Program-made: the position numbers and the translations under genes
Shown: one piece after another, positions 35,711-47,211 of the stretch
Position numbering within the stretch: position 1 is the first letter of the stretch
Layout: every line of letters starts with the position of its first letter
Source: Ceratotherium simum simum
Lineage: Eukaryota; Chordata; Mammalia; Perissodactyla; Rhinocerotidae
NCBI RefSeq assembly: GCF_000283155.1
Contig: NW_004454182.1
Span: 8,644,460 to 8,708,459, forward strand
Direction: 5' to 3'
DNA: 64,000 nucleotides
Notes under the pieces: model-generated
What the model saw: the letters and a program-made list of their open reading frames with translations, nothing else
What the model was told of the DNA's origin: nothing
The model's database searches: none

Positions 35711-35930
35711 AGTGGTTATCAGTGGAGGGGTGGGGGAACTTTGTCCCCCAGGGCACATTTGGCCGTGTCTGGAAACATTTTTGGCTGTCACAACTTGAGG
35801 GATGGTGCTACTGGCATCTTTTGGGTAGAGGCCAGGGATGCTGCTAAATATCCTACGATGTACAGGACAACCCCCCACAACAGAGTTATCTTGCCCAAAA
35901 TGACAATAGTGCAGAGGTTGGGAAATCTTA
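35711..35930 (+). mobile_element. MER20-like hAT relic
   Basis: A ~220-bp copy of the same family as at position 1, starting agtggttatcagtgg and ending ggttgggaaatctta, in the intron between SNX25 exons i and j. Confidence 0.8.
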
Positions 35931-36799
35931 CATTAGTAGTTCTTGAGGGAGATGTACTTAGAAGAAACAAGAACAAAAAGAGGATGAAAATACTATATTT
36001 GTTAAGACCTGCACAAATGCCTCTTCCCCAAAGTGGTACTTGGCTGAAAGGTCAAACTGTACTACTTGGCTTAGTCTTGAGTCCTGAGTAGGACTCTCTG
36101 CCCACCCATACCTTCCACAGCCCCCCAACACTCTCCATCATGAGACCAGTCTACTGGGTCATACCGGGAGCCTCACTACTAGCTAGAGATATCGCAGGTG
36201 CCTACAGGCACAACCAACCACCCAGCAGAGGAAGCAAATGAAAAGAGCAGGAGTTTGCAAGGCACTGCCACCAACGGCTAAAATCTTGTCCTGTGAATGT
36301 CCTGGGCTCTGTCCACTCCAATTAGCATCTCTTCCCCTGGGGTGAAGAAGGTAGGCTGGGAGTTGGTCCTGTATGGGAAATGGGGCTATGCATCCTTTCT
36401 TATTTATATATCCCTTAATGCGTCACTTTAAGAATTATTAACAGATGAAAAAACCTGAAGTCCTATTATAAACTTGAGCCTATCTTATGTGTCTTTTAGT
36501 CCTCACTATCAGCTGCAGTGCCTGATCCATACTAGGTGATCAATAAAAGAAAAATTTAAATGCTAGAATTAATTACCTTGGTCCTTGAAGTTTTTCTTCT
36601 CCTGTGCCAAAGCTAAACTGATATATAATATCAGTCAGCAAACATTTTGGGATCATATGTTTTAGATACAGCCCTGTAGGGGACACAAAAATATATCAGA
36701 TATAGATTCTTCCTTCACTGAATTTACAACATAAGGGTTTCAAAAATGTAATTCACTTTAGCAGTACACACAATTAAATTCTAAACCACAGGCAGAGAT

Positions 36800-37015
36800 T
36801 TATGTGTAAAGACGTTCATTTTAGCATAATTTCCATAATGAAAAGTTGGAACTAAGCTAAACTTCTGAAATAAGGGATAGTTAAATCATGTAAGAAATAT
36901 CCATATGATGAAACTTTATCCAAATATTAAAGATCCTTTCAGATGAAAAAGCTATAGCTGTTCCATATTTTAGACATTTAAAGATATATACTGATGTTTA
37001 ACTTGGTTCCCTAAG
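36800..37015 (+). mobile_element. Old L1 3' fragment
   Basis: cgttcattttagcataatttcc, ccatatgatgaaactttatc, the decayed 'snapshot' sequence of L1 3' regions. Confidence 0.55.
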
Positions 37016-38324
37016 CAGTAAAACTAGTTTTCCACCCAAAGCCTGACTCTTCCTCAGTGAAATCTAGCCCATTAAATCGTGAATCCTCCCAATTTCCCAT
37101 GGAGTTGATAAAAACGAGCGAAGCACCATCTCAGCCTTTTGTCAGTGTGTTCTTTGCGATACAAAGAGATTAAGAGGCTGGTGGATGTGTCAGAGCCAGT
37201 CAGGGCAGGAGTAGGGCTCAAAATGCCATCTTTGCAGCGTGCATTTCGTCCATCATATGCCAGCTCAGAAGCCTATTTGGTTTTGCTAGTGACATTTCAG
37301 GGTTAAAAATAGAGCATCATTTATAATGAGATGTGATGTATTTGCCATCAGCAAAATCCTAGTGTTGCTGCAGCTGCCTCTGTAGCTTTGAATAAATAAA
37401 TCCTTGGAAGGAGTAATGGGGCTATTTTGTGTGTGGGGTGGGGGTGGAGGTTGGGGACTGGGGAAGGATAGGAAAAAAGTAGTAGAGTAAGGGGGATATC
37501 AGTCATGGGAGAGAATTTGTAGCAAAGCCATTTTTGGTTCCTACTCTGGTTTAGTATACAAAATGGGACCAGTAATACAGCCTTTTAAAACATTTATAAA
37601 CAGTCACTCGGCTGTCAGGCATTCTTCCTAGAGTAGCACGTGCCCTCACACCCTCTGGGGATGAGCTTCCTCTCTCTGCCCTAGAAAGGCAGAGTGAAGT
37701 TATCAACACCGACAGACACGCTCCTCTCCGCCTAAACAGCAGCCTAAATGAACAAGTCTGCATGCGAGCAGCGTGCTCTGAATCCCATCAAAAATTTAGG
37801 GCACGTTCGAGGCATGGTTCTGCCTCCAAGACTTGACTCCTGCTTGGAGGATTAACAACACTACTTTAACTGGACATTTAGATCCATTTAAAAAGTTAGA
37901 AATGACTTTAGAATGTCTTAAAGTCTACTACCAACACTATGTTAATTGTTGATTTCCGTTTGTGTGTCTTCCCTGTACAGAGGTGTTTGTGAATTTGCTC
38001 CTTTTAGGTTTTCTGACTGGTGCAGGAGCCCTGAACTCGTGGCTCCGCTAGAGCCAGCTCTGAGTTTCTCACTTCCTCATGGGTCAGTAGCTAATAAACG
38101 TTTCACTGAAAGGAGGTGAATATATAAATGGAAAATTTGGTTTAGATTCTCATTTGTGGGCCTGAAATATCTTCACAGCGTTTCTTTGCCTTCTTTTGGT
38201 TTAGATTCATAGTCTATACTGATAAAAATGTGTCTCCGTGTTAATAATAAAAGTTGAGATCTGTGGAACCCTTCACAATACTATTTCGCACAAAATATTG
38301 ACAAGACCCCCAGAGCAGAAAAAC

Positions 38325-38465
38325 ACACATTTAATGCTGCCCTATTCCAGATGAGGAAACGGGGCTCAGAGAAGGTGACTGCCCAGCTGCTCTGGGGAGT
38401 GGCCCAGGAGAGTGCTGAATTCACATCGCACTCAGCTTCGCAGTTCACCTTTCTTCCCCCAGAGG
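38325..38465 (-). mobile_element. MIR SINE
   Basis: ccagatgaggaaacggggctc and a diverged body. Confidence 0.6.
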
Positions 38466-39008
38466 CATAAAACATATAAAAGTCTGCGATCATCTACAAA
38501 CTACTGTTCAGATGGGAGCACCAGACCCATCAATTCATTAATATTTCAAAATATTTGTCAACATTGGACTACATATGTTTCTCATTGAGAGCAGTGTGTT
38601 AGGAAATTGGGTTCAACAAGCCAGACAGAAATCTGAAATAGGAATTGTACTGTCTGCTATTAGTAAATAGGAATTGTACTCGTGAAAAAGACATGCCGTC
38701 AGTAGCCCAGAGACATATGAAGTAAAGTATTATTTCGAATTGCTAGCTCAGCTGTTGTGTAGGCATTGAAATGCTACAAAAACTCTTAGGTGTCATCTCA
38801 GCAGTTGCAAGTAGAAAATGAAAGCTTAGGAGAATTTTCCTGGGCAGAAGTTTGCTAACCTAGACCCGAATTCTGCAGCTGTCATAGCCCTGACTTGGTG
38901 TCAGGACTCTGATTGAGTTAAGTGGTAAGATTTATGCTTTGTGCAGCTATGACAATGTTGTAATTGTGATATCCTTTGATAATACTTTGCCTCTGCTTTA
39001 TATTTTAG

Positions 39009-39075
39009 TGTTTAAATGGGTGAGAAGAACATTAATTGCTCTCGTTCAGGTCACTTTTGGAAGAACCATCAACAA
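39009..39075 (+). CDS. SNX25: SNX25 exon j (nexin C-terminal domain)
   Basis: A short 67-bp exon. The acceptor is 'tttatattttag' and the donor 'gtgagt'. The first two bases complete the split methionine codon from exon i, and the last two start a lysine codon finished in exon k. It encodes FKWVRRTLIALVQVTFGRTI, a conserved helix of the domain. The two split codons match the flanking exons exactly, which supports both borders. Confidence 0.95.
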
Positions 39076-41875
39076 GTGAGTTGCACGAAGTTAATATTTG
39101 AATTCATGCCCTACCCTTTGCCTTAATAGTCAAATCTCCTTGTGGTATAGTAGCCAGTGATCTCTCTGACTGAAATTATTTTATTTTCTCTTACTTTTTG
39201 TTTCTGATATGATTCTAAGATTGGATAGGGAAGCAGATTTCTGAAAGAATTTCTGCCACAGAACGCATGGTGAACTAGTTGATAAAATCTTGAGCCATCT
39301 CCGGCATTCTGGCTGATGAGGGTCAGGAGATTCTGTTCTGTAAAGTTCTCTTTTGATCATGATGACCAATTTGAGGTTCTTGGGTACAGTGTTTTTATGT
39401 CACATGGTGGGAATCAGTTTAAGGCTTAGACTCTAAGCCAAAATGAAAGTAGGATGAGCATCAAATGGCAGGTACTTATTTGGAGGAAAATGCAAACCAT
39501 ATATTTTCTTAGAGTTGGGGTAACATTTAAATGGTAATTCTTCTTTTTTGTTAATATTTGAGTATCCATCAGGGGTATATGTATCATAGAATAATATTAT
39601 AAGCCATATGTACATTTTAAACTATATTACATTATCCGTAAATACCTAAAAGCTTAACTGTACACCCAGTATTCTTCAAGAGATAAACATTATGACTTTC
39701 CTGCACAATAAAAATGTGTCAACTGCTGAAAGTAAGGGGAAAAAAATCACTTTTTTATACAGAAAAATGTTTTAAGATGAAATTATCAGATTTTTCCAAG
39801 TGAAAGATTAATTTAGTTGTCAAACATATGTACAAGGTTAATAGTTTTATCATGTAAACCTTCTACATTTTTATGAGAAACAACATACTATCTCTTTATT
39901 CATTTGCAAATAGAATATATTTTCCTTGTGGTCATAAACAAAAGTTTACTTCTGTTCATTTCTGAGATTTTTTAAAAAAGGATGTTAGTGTCTTGTTTAG
40001 TTGACTTAGTATTATAGGCTTTTATTTTGATGAGAAGAATAGCCAGTTTAACTTGCAGTTTCAGTCTAAGGCAAACCTCTCCACGTTAGTATCAACAGGC
40101 CTCGGATAAAGAAATTTCCAAAATGGCCCTATTTTTCTCAGGACTCCATACTCGCTCATTTATTTTCCTTTTCAGTTTCAGCAAATCACGCACTTTTCTC
40201 GCTCCTATTTATGATGTCGACTCTTAATTATAAAATGAGCAGCTGTGGTTTGTGAGTGGTGAATACATTTGGCAGTTATTTGCACGGGGCTGGAGGAGGG
40301 GCATCATGTAGAGAATTTTCAGGCTGTTCATTTCTACGGGCTTTTTATCAGGTAGAGAAATTATGGAGCACCTGGCCGTTTGCTGTTTTTGCCTTTCGCA
40401 GATGATGACACATCACACAATTAACCAGCAGCACAATCTGTGCCTCGTGCCTTGTACCAATGATAATTTCACTTACCAGAATCACTTCAGAAGCTTCCTA
40501 CAGTTTTGGCTAATAGAAAGTCAGCCCTAAATAAATAGAAAATGCTTAGGTGATGGCCTTCGGTAAGAGTCACTTACCTAATTTAAGTTGCAAATTGAAA
40601 TTTTCTTCATGTCTTCATGTAGTGTGAGTGAGTAACCCAAAACAAGACGATAGAAAAAACAAGACGTCTGCATTTTATATAGATTTTTCTTAGGCAGGTC
40701 GGCAGGTTCTCTTTTAAAAGCAGAAGTCCTGTTAAATGAGTAAAATTATTTTATTTGGTCTAGATATGAATTGCATAGTTCTAAGCAGTATAGGGGAGTA
40801 TCTAAGGAGACAGGCAGTTATAAACAGAAGTAACGTAGTTTTGGCTCACAGTGGAGTTTAGACTTCAACAGTGACTGATTACTGTGTGCGAAGTACTGGG
40901 CTTGTAACATCTATTTCAGATACTATTTCTGAAAACCTTATATTGTCCCTTGAAAAATCTGGTTGGGAAGTCAGATTCTTAAAGGGCTTTTAGATTTATT
41001 ATTCATGAATTGAGTTTGAAATTTCAGGTCTTTCTGGCACTAAGAGTCTAAGATGATTCTTTTCACCTTTCAGCAGAGATTTTGGGCTCTTTGAACTGTG
41101 TTTGCTTGTCTCTTGATAGCAGAAATCCTGTGATTGGTTAGAATTTGACTAATGACTAATGAAATAGGGTTTTGTTGGAGACCTGAGTAACCAGATAAAA
41201 ACCATTTATTTATAACTGTGCAAGTCAGATGTCTGCCCAGTTTTCATTCCCATGGAAATTTGAAGTGGCTAGATAGCAGTGTATCTTTTCAAAGTCTTTC
41301 ACTTTGTGTGAAAGGGACTATCTTCTTTTCCCTTGCCTTCGGTCTAAATTAGATGTTTACCCTGGGTTGGAATACTCTGCCCAGCATTATCGGCCATAGC
41401 AACACCAAGAGACAGCTAGTGAAAAAGCGTGATTCTCCCTCAGGACTTCAGGAGCTCAGGGAGATTTTCCAGACCACTGTCAACACTCTTTAAATGGATT
41501 TATGTTTTCAGTTTATACCTCTTCATGGAGAAATTAGTATATTAAGCACTGTGCACAATTAAGAGTAATTGCGATCTTCAAACAAATCAGTCAGTCTCCT
41601 CTCAGTTCTTGTCTTTGCAGATTGAAAGATACGGATGGCAAACATTTGGAGGAGTTAGTACCGATGAGACTGTGAGCTCCAGGAATGCATGGTCATCCAG
41701 TATTACCAAAATAAAAAATAACTTGCAGAGCCAGAGTTTAAAAATCTAATTCCTAGTTTATTCATCAAACATTTAGATCAGGCTGTATCTTAACCTACCC
41801 ATTGATAAATGCCTTTTGAGAATAGAGCATAAAATTTTAAAAAACCTCATCCAAGAAATATTTTTCTGTTAAAAG
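39076..41875 (+). other. SNX25: SNX25 intron j-k, no recognisable repeat
   Basis: A 2.8-kb intron in which I recognise no SINE, LINE or LTR, unusual in this window. It is AT-rich, without an open frame that looks coding. Confidence 0.65.
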
Positions 41876-42057
41876 ACAAATCCGGGACACAGTGAACTGG
41901 ATTTTCAGTGAGCAAATGTTGGTTTACTACATCAGTGTTTTCCGGGATGCTTTTTGGCCAAATGGGAAATTGGCACCACCGACCACAATCAGAAGCGAAG
42001 AACAGAGTCAGGAAACAAAACAGAGAGCACAACAGAAGCTGCTTGAGAACATTCCAG
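41876..42057 (+). CDS. SNX25: SNX25 exon k (nexin C-terminal domain core)
   Basis: The acceptor is 'tttttctgttaaaag', with an unusual A at -3, and the donor is 'gtgagg'. The exon is 182 bp, completing a split lysine and ending one base into an aspartate codon. It encodes QIRDTVNWIFSEQMLVYYIS, then FRDAFWPNGK, signature residues of the C-terminal nexin domain, and a basic/Q-rich helix (KQRAQQKLLENIP). Confidence 0.95.
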
Positions 42058-42581
42058 GTGAGGCCTGGGTTCCGATCCTGCAAAGGACAGAGATAAAGAG
42101 GGAATGTTAACCCTGTAAGGCATCTTTCATTTATATTGTTCAGGAAACATTAGTTACAGTGAAAAAAATGATCATACTTTTTTTTCTTTTAAATCATGTC
42201 TGGTTCTTTGCTAAAAAATTATACTGAGAGTCTTAATACAAACAGTACTGGTGATAATACTTTATTTTAACCAGAAAAATGTTCTAGAACAGATAATATA
42301 TTTTGTGCTTTGAAAATCCTGCTAAAGTACAGTGTTTTGAGCCTTAATTTTTAGTTGGGTAGCAATGTATTAAAATTGTAGTTTGTATAAATGCCTTCTG
42401 TTGAAAAATTCTAAATAAACTTATTTTCTCTTTAAACATTTGAAAGAACTGGTCATTCATGTTCCTCATGCCTCACTGCCTGTATTTATTGTGTATGTAT
42501 CATGGAATAGCTCCTTCCCTGAATATCTATGCCTTGTGCAGTTGATCAATAACAGCATAGAATATAAACTTCATTTTTCAG
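42058..42581 (+). other. SNX25: SNX25 intron k-l
   Basis: A 524-bp AT-rich intron. Nothing is recognised in it. Confidence 0.85.
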
Positions 42582-42682
42582 ATACACTTCAGAGCCTTGT
42601 TGGACAGCAAAATGCCCGTCATGGTATAATAAAAATATTCAATGCACTGCAAGAGACACGAGCCAATAAGCATCTGATATAT
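42582..42682 (+). CDS. SNX25: SNX25 exon l
   Basis: The acceptor is 'cttcatttttcag' and the donor 'gtgagt'. It is 101 bp, with the first two bases finishing a split aspartate and then 33 codons. It encodes TLQSLVGQQNARHGIIKIFN and ALQETRANKHLIY, late helices of the C-terminal domain. The phase agrees with exon m. Confidence 0.95.
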
Positions 42683-43185
42683 GTGAGTAATGTAAAGCCT
42701 ACCAGAGGATTAATTATTTCTTCAGTTGTACATTTCTGTTCACGTATGGGGGTAGATTTTAATTGTTTATATTCTTAATCATTCTTATTACTTGTAACTG
42801 AGCTCATTTTCTTAGCTTCATTTTTGTTTGTTCAATTTGGGTAAAAAAAAAAAAAAAGAAAAAGTACCCCCAGTGGATGCAGCATTCTCATTCTGTCATA
42901 CTAGTTCTCTCTCTTGACTTGATTGGTTTTCTTATCTCAGCAAAGCAAACTGTTTCCCAGTCGTCTGTCTGATTATATTTAGCAATATCAAATATCGTTG
43001 ATGGTTTGATAATGGTTAACAGACTATGAAATAAATATTAATTTCATTTGTTTGAGAGTAACTTGTTCACTGAGCATAATCTCAGACCTAAAGTTAGACT
43101 TTTCTCTTAGACATAGATATTTATTTTGAGTAAACCCTTAGAGACAAAACACGTTTTCCCACTTTTTTCTTCTTTTTTGGTTCAG
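42683..43185 (+). other. SNX25: SNX25 intron l-m
   Basis: A 503-bp intron with an A-rich run near 42842. No repeat or gene is recognised. Confidence 0.85.
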
Positions 43186-43266
43186 GTACTGATGGAACTG
43201 CTGCTAATTGAATTGTGTCCTGAGCTGAGAACTCATTTAGATCAACTTAAAGCTGGCCAAGTTTGA
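43186..43266 (+). CDS. SNX25: SNX25 terminal coding exon with stop
   Basis: The acceptor is 'ttttttggttcag'. It holds 26 codons and TGA at 43264-43266. It encodes VLMELLLIELCPELRTHLDQ and ends KAGQV, matching the SNX25 C-terminus. Confidence 0.96.
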   Translation, partial: VLMELLLIELCPELRTHLDQLKAGQV

Positions 43267-43790
43267 GACTGCACAAATAAACCACCAGAGAAATGTCTGT
43301 GTAATAATAGACATGAAACATCTTCCTCTTTTCCACAGAGGGCTAGACTGAGAACCATATTGATTTTTATTTTAGTTCCCTCCCTCTGGTTTTATGTGAA
43401 GTAGGCAGAATTGGGGGAGGAGACGATGCTGTAGTAGACAACAGAAAAAAACACTTCTGTTAATTATTGGTTTTTATTTTAATAATAAAATAAATACTTT
43501 AAAGTTCAACATACTGATTGAAATACAAATGTTAATATGTGATAAGAACCTAGGAAATATTTTAAATATTTATGAAAACAGTTTTGTTTTAAAATGAAGA
43601 ACTATGAATATTGTACAGTTAATTTCCTCACTGAGGACTCTGAACATTCCTCTGTTATTTCATGTGTGCTGAAGAACAGTGGTGTGCAATGCTTTGTGTA
43701 AAGTTATTGTGAAAATTTTATTGTCTTTATTTTTACCAAAGATTTCCCATAGTTTGAAGCATTTGAAGCAATAAAATATAAAAATGAATC
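43267..43790 (+). other. SNX25: SNX25 3' UTR (inferred end)
   Basis: AT-rich sequence after the stop. The 3' end is inferred from a strong AATAAA at 43770-43775; earlier AATAAA hexamers at 43276 and near 43485-43495 could give shorter transcripts. An ERE begins 45 bp beyond the inferred end. Confidence 0.65.
43770..43775 (+). terminator. SNX25: Candidate SNX25 poly(A) signal
   Basis: A canonical AATAAA about 500 bp after the stop codon, the last one before the downstream SINE. Cleavage would be expected roughly 10-30 bp later. Confidence 0.6.
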
Positions 43791-43834
43791 ATAGAGCTCT
43801 ATGATGTTTAACGTGCTTATATCAAAAGAAAAGA

Positions 43835-44066
43835 GGGGTCGGCCTGGTGGCGCAGCAGTTAAGTTCGCAGGGTTCACCCGTTCAGATCCTGGATGTGGAC
43901 CTCCTCACCGCTCACCAAGCCATGCTGAGGCGGCATCCCACATAGAGGAACTAGAAGGACCTACACCTAGGATATACAACTATGTATTAGGGGCTTTGAG
44001 GAGAAAAAAAAAAAAAAGAGGAATATTGGCAACAGATATTAGCTCAGGGCCAATCTAAAAAAAAAT
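43835..44066 (+). mobile_element. ERE SINE, long form
   Basis: Head ggggtcggcctggtggcg, then a 'ggggctttgaggag' block followed by 'agatattagctcagggc', so both tail types are present. No clear target-site duplication. It begins 45 bp beyond the inferred SNX25 3' end. Confidence 0.85.
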
Positions 44067-44436
44067 AGCTAAGAACAAAAAGAGAGATTGAAACACTTCA
44101 GGCGGTTCAAATGTTTATTGAGTGCTTTTTTTGTAGAAAATATTGTGCATGTAAGTACTTCTGTGCAAGGAAGTATAGAGTTTGCTGCCTTTCTCCAGAG
44201 CCAGAATGAACATAAGAAAAATATGATTTTTAGAGTAATGAGAAGAGCCAAATTGGTGCTTGAAATGATGCATTAGGGAGATAGGATGTGAGCTGAGCTT
44301 TGAAGGATGGGCAGGAATGACATAGGGAAACAGAAAGAGGAGGACAGTTCCTTCAGGGCGTTTAGGGACCTGATTATGTCATCAGGTCTTGTGGACTAGT
44401 AGGGGCATTGGGTGAGACCCAGGGTACTGATGATGA

Positions 44437-44685
44437 TTTTTTTTTTTTTCCTGAGCAAGATTCGCCCTGAGCTAACATCTGTTGCCAGTCTTCCTCCTTT
44501 TTTACTTGAGGAAGATTAGCCCTGAGCTAACATCTGTGCCAGTCTTCCTCCATTTTATATGGGATGCCTCCACAGCCTGGCCAGTGAGTGGAGTATGTCC
44601 ACGCCCAGGATACGAACCCACGAATCCGGGCCGCCGAAGTGGAGCAAGTGGACCCTTAGCCACTCGGCCACAGGGCCAACCCCAA
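44437..44685 (-). mobile_element. ERE SINE
   Basis: A reverse copy from a T run to ggccaacccc at the right. The double 'gagctaacatctg' tail is visible. Target-site duplications not seen. Confidence 0.85.
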
Positions 44686-45387
44686 CATGTTATTTTATTA
44701 TTTATAGTGGGGCCATGGATACATCACTTAATCAAATATCCTAGGTTTCACCATTTATTATACAGTGATAATAAAACATTTCCCCCTCTCTAACCCCCAG
44801 GAATATTGAAAGCAAAACAGTTACTAGGCAGAAATTCAGTTTGAAATTCGTGAAAGAAAAATACTATGTATATTAAAGTGGTATTGATTATATTGATAGG
44901 TCATACCGGCCAAGTTCTTGATATGAAACAAGTTCTGAAAGATAAATGATTAAGAATTAGTAAACCAAATTTTATCTTTGGGATTCTTTTAGTTATAGCT
45001 CCTTGATCCTTTTTTTCAAACCAGGGTGATATTTGACACTTTAGAAGAAACCTAAGGTTGGCTGTTTATATGGATAAGAATTATCTATTATAGGGAGTAG
45101 AAAAGCTATTCGGAGAAGAGAAGCAGTGTGAAGTCACCGAGCCCCAGGAACTCCTCATAACACAGTTACTGGAAATGTCCATCTAATGCATAATTAAACT
45201 GTAGCTGTTAAGTTTTATACTGCAAATGAGGAAAATAACTATTTTGATTCCTCAATCTTTCTTTAAGATAAATTCTCACTTTTTCATAAGATAGCTATAA
45301 GGAAGCTTACAGAAGTTTTGATTTTTTTTTTTTTTTTTTTTTTTTTGAAAAAAAGTTAATGATCTGGGAAGAACCCTAACTGCTGGT

Positions 45388-45487
45388 NNNNNNNNNNNNN
45401 NNNNNNNNNNNNNNNNNNNNNNNNNNNNNNNNNNNNNNNNNNNNNNNNNNNNNNNNNNNNNNNNNNNNNNNNNNNNNNNNNNNNNNN
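45388..45487. other. Assembly gap (100 N)
   Basis: Exactly 100 N, often a placeholder for a gap of unknown size. It lies just downstream of a poly(T) tract (about 45323-45345), a common cause of sequencing failure. Confidence 0.98.
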
Positions 45488-46388
45488 GGTCCAGGTGTAC
45501 ACTGCAGTCTGCTGCAGTGGTAGTTTGCAGGGGCTCTCCTGTGCCGGAAGCACCAGGTTTATGGTAACTACCGTCAACTGCAATTTTAAATTCTGTGTTG
45601 GATTCATTGAAGACATTTAAGCAGAGCGTATTACCACATACAACACGTGTCAAATTCCTGCGTTTAGGATTTCTCAGACCTGCGTTTTAATGGCAGTTTA
45701 AAAAGTGGTCTTTACTTTGGGCTGGAGAAAGATAGCAGATCTATTAAATGTCCTATTGAAGTCAACATGCGTTGCTTTATTACATTCCTATGTTAAGATT
45801 CTTAAAGGCTTAAGGAACTGGATTAAGTGTGGAGAAGAGGATACTGGTTGGGAATTGGGATCTTCAGATGGTTGAAGGAATGTTATATGGATGGTATTAA
45901 CAAGAGCGAAGCAAGTGGGCTTACATTGTAGAAAGAGATTTGTTAGGTATTATGAAATCTTGTAATGGGCTTGAGATATTGAAACATGTCTTTCCGGGGG
46001 AGGAACAGAGAGTCTTCAGTAGAAATTTAAAGGAAAAGGATTGGTTTTCAGGGATGGTTTAAGTTTATACTTTTGAAGAGATTTAGGGAAAAGTATATGA
46101 CCATTTGAGGGTATCTTACATTCCTAAGTGTGCTGAAATTTCTTCCCTTTAAATAAACACAAAATGAACTTCAAGTAGTATAGACAAACCAGAACGTTAA
46201 ATAAGAGCAAGTAGTTTTCTGCCGTACAATACTTCTTTAGTGCCTGGCACCTACATATTAATTGCATTTTCCCACTACTAAGATGAGCTCTTGTTTAAAT
46301 CCACTTTTGGAAAGGATGGTTGTGATTTATGAAATAAAGCCACATCAATTTAGTATAGTTACAAAGAAGGTATTGTTAAGGTATCTTT

Positions 46389-46484
46389 AAGACATATTAT
46401 TTTCTTTACAATGTTATAAACCAATGTTACTGCAATAAACAAAAAATTAAAAAAAAAAAAAAAAAAAAAAGACATATTATTTTC
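46389..46484 (+). mobile_element. Mini-retrocopy of an mRNA 3' end with target-site duplication
   Basis: A 16-bp direct repeat (aagacatattattttc at 46389-46404 and 46469-46484) brackets about 40 bp of sequence with AATAAA at 46434-46439 followed by a long A run. This is the layout of an L1-mobilised, severely 5'-truncated retrocopy. The source gene is not identified. Confidence 0.8.
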
Positions 46485-46908
46485 CATGTATTTGTTTCAC
46501 AGATGTAAATCTCTATACATCTTCTTCATATGGATCCTACTATTTTTACTGTCAACTTTTGCCTTCATAGATGGCATTGATATAAGGAAAGGCTCTTGCT
46601 AATCTAATTTTTTAACAATATTTAGTTATAGTTCTTGTATTGATAGATGATTTTCTTGAGATTTTTTTCACATTTTATCTTGCTTTGAAATCTAGGGTTT
46701 TTAAAATGTAGAAAATGAGTTTAAGCACAAAGAAACATCTTGCTTTAATTGATTATCTTATCAGGAATATAGCGTTGTTTTACTCATGAAATTAAGATCT
46801 TTAAGGGAAGATATGGAGGGGCAAGATTCTAAGCAATTTCTTAAACTCACTTTTTTTGAGGTTTATAATAAATTAGCCCATTATTTATAAGAATCTCTTT
46901 CTAGAATA

Positions 46909-47211
46909 CAGGATGTCCCAAAAGACTTAGTGCAGTCTTAGCTTTAATAACTTCAGAAGTATAAATGCTACACAAACTTAAAAAACAACATTATTTGAAA
47001 GTTTCTTTAAATTTTTTATTTCTTAGTTTTGTGAATTTAAAATTTAAAAATTTTAAATGACAAATTAAAAATTTACTTTCAAATTTCACAAAACTAAAGA
47101 TCAAAGAAATTTTAAAAATTAAACTTTTAAATGGTGTTTTTTATGTTTGTGGCATTTATACTTCTGAAGTTATTAAAACTAAGACTGCACTAAGTCTTTT
47201 GGGACACTCTG
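46909..47211. mobile_element. Palindromic TA-flanked MITE
   Basis: A 303-bp near-perfect palindrome. The left arm starts caggatgtcccaaaagactt, and the reverse complement of the right arm starts cagagtgtcccaaaagactt. Similarity continues through ataacttcagaagtataaat to the AT-rich centre. It is flanked by TA on both sides, as expected of Tc1/mariner-type insertion. No coding capacity. I cannot name the family. Confidence 0.75.

Larger units (their letters stand above)
35259..39008 (+). other. SNX25: SNX25 intron i-j
   Basis: A 3.75-kb intron. It contains an old repeat at 35355, a MER20-like relic at 35711, an L1 3' fragment at 36800 and a MIR at 38325. The stretches 35935-36795, 37020-38320 and 38465-39000 contain no recognised repeat or gene. 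Confidence 0.75.
6731..43790 (+). other. SNX25: SNX25 gene, 3' two thirds (13 coding exons plus 3' UTR)
   Basis: Thirteen exons with GT..AG borders join in phase into 614 residues and a stop. What is seen: a post-PXA basic helix stretch (window residues 1-61), an RGS domain (about 62-185), an acidic/coiled linker (about 190-290), a PX domain (about 300-430) and a C-terminal nexin domain (about 460-600). This order is that of the SNX13/SNX14/SNX19/SNX25 family, and the residues match SNX25 as I know it. Family knowledge: SNX25 is an endosomal or ER-associated sorting nexin reported to promote degradation of TGF-beta receptors. The start codon, N-terminal membrane segments and PXA domain lie left of the window. 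No premature stop or frameshift is visible. It converges with LRP2BP downstream. Confidence 0.95.

Noticed and set aside
42440..42778. A 112-codon open frame on the + strand overlapping exon l
   Set aside because: It is in another frame from exon l and begins in the intron; a chance frame.
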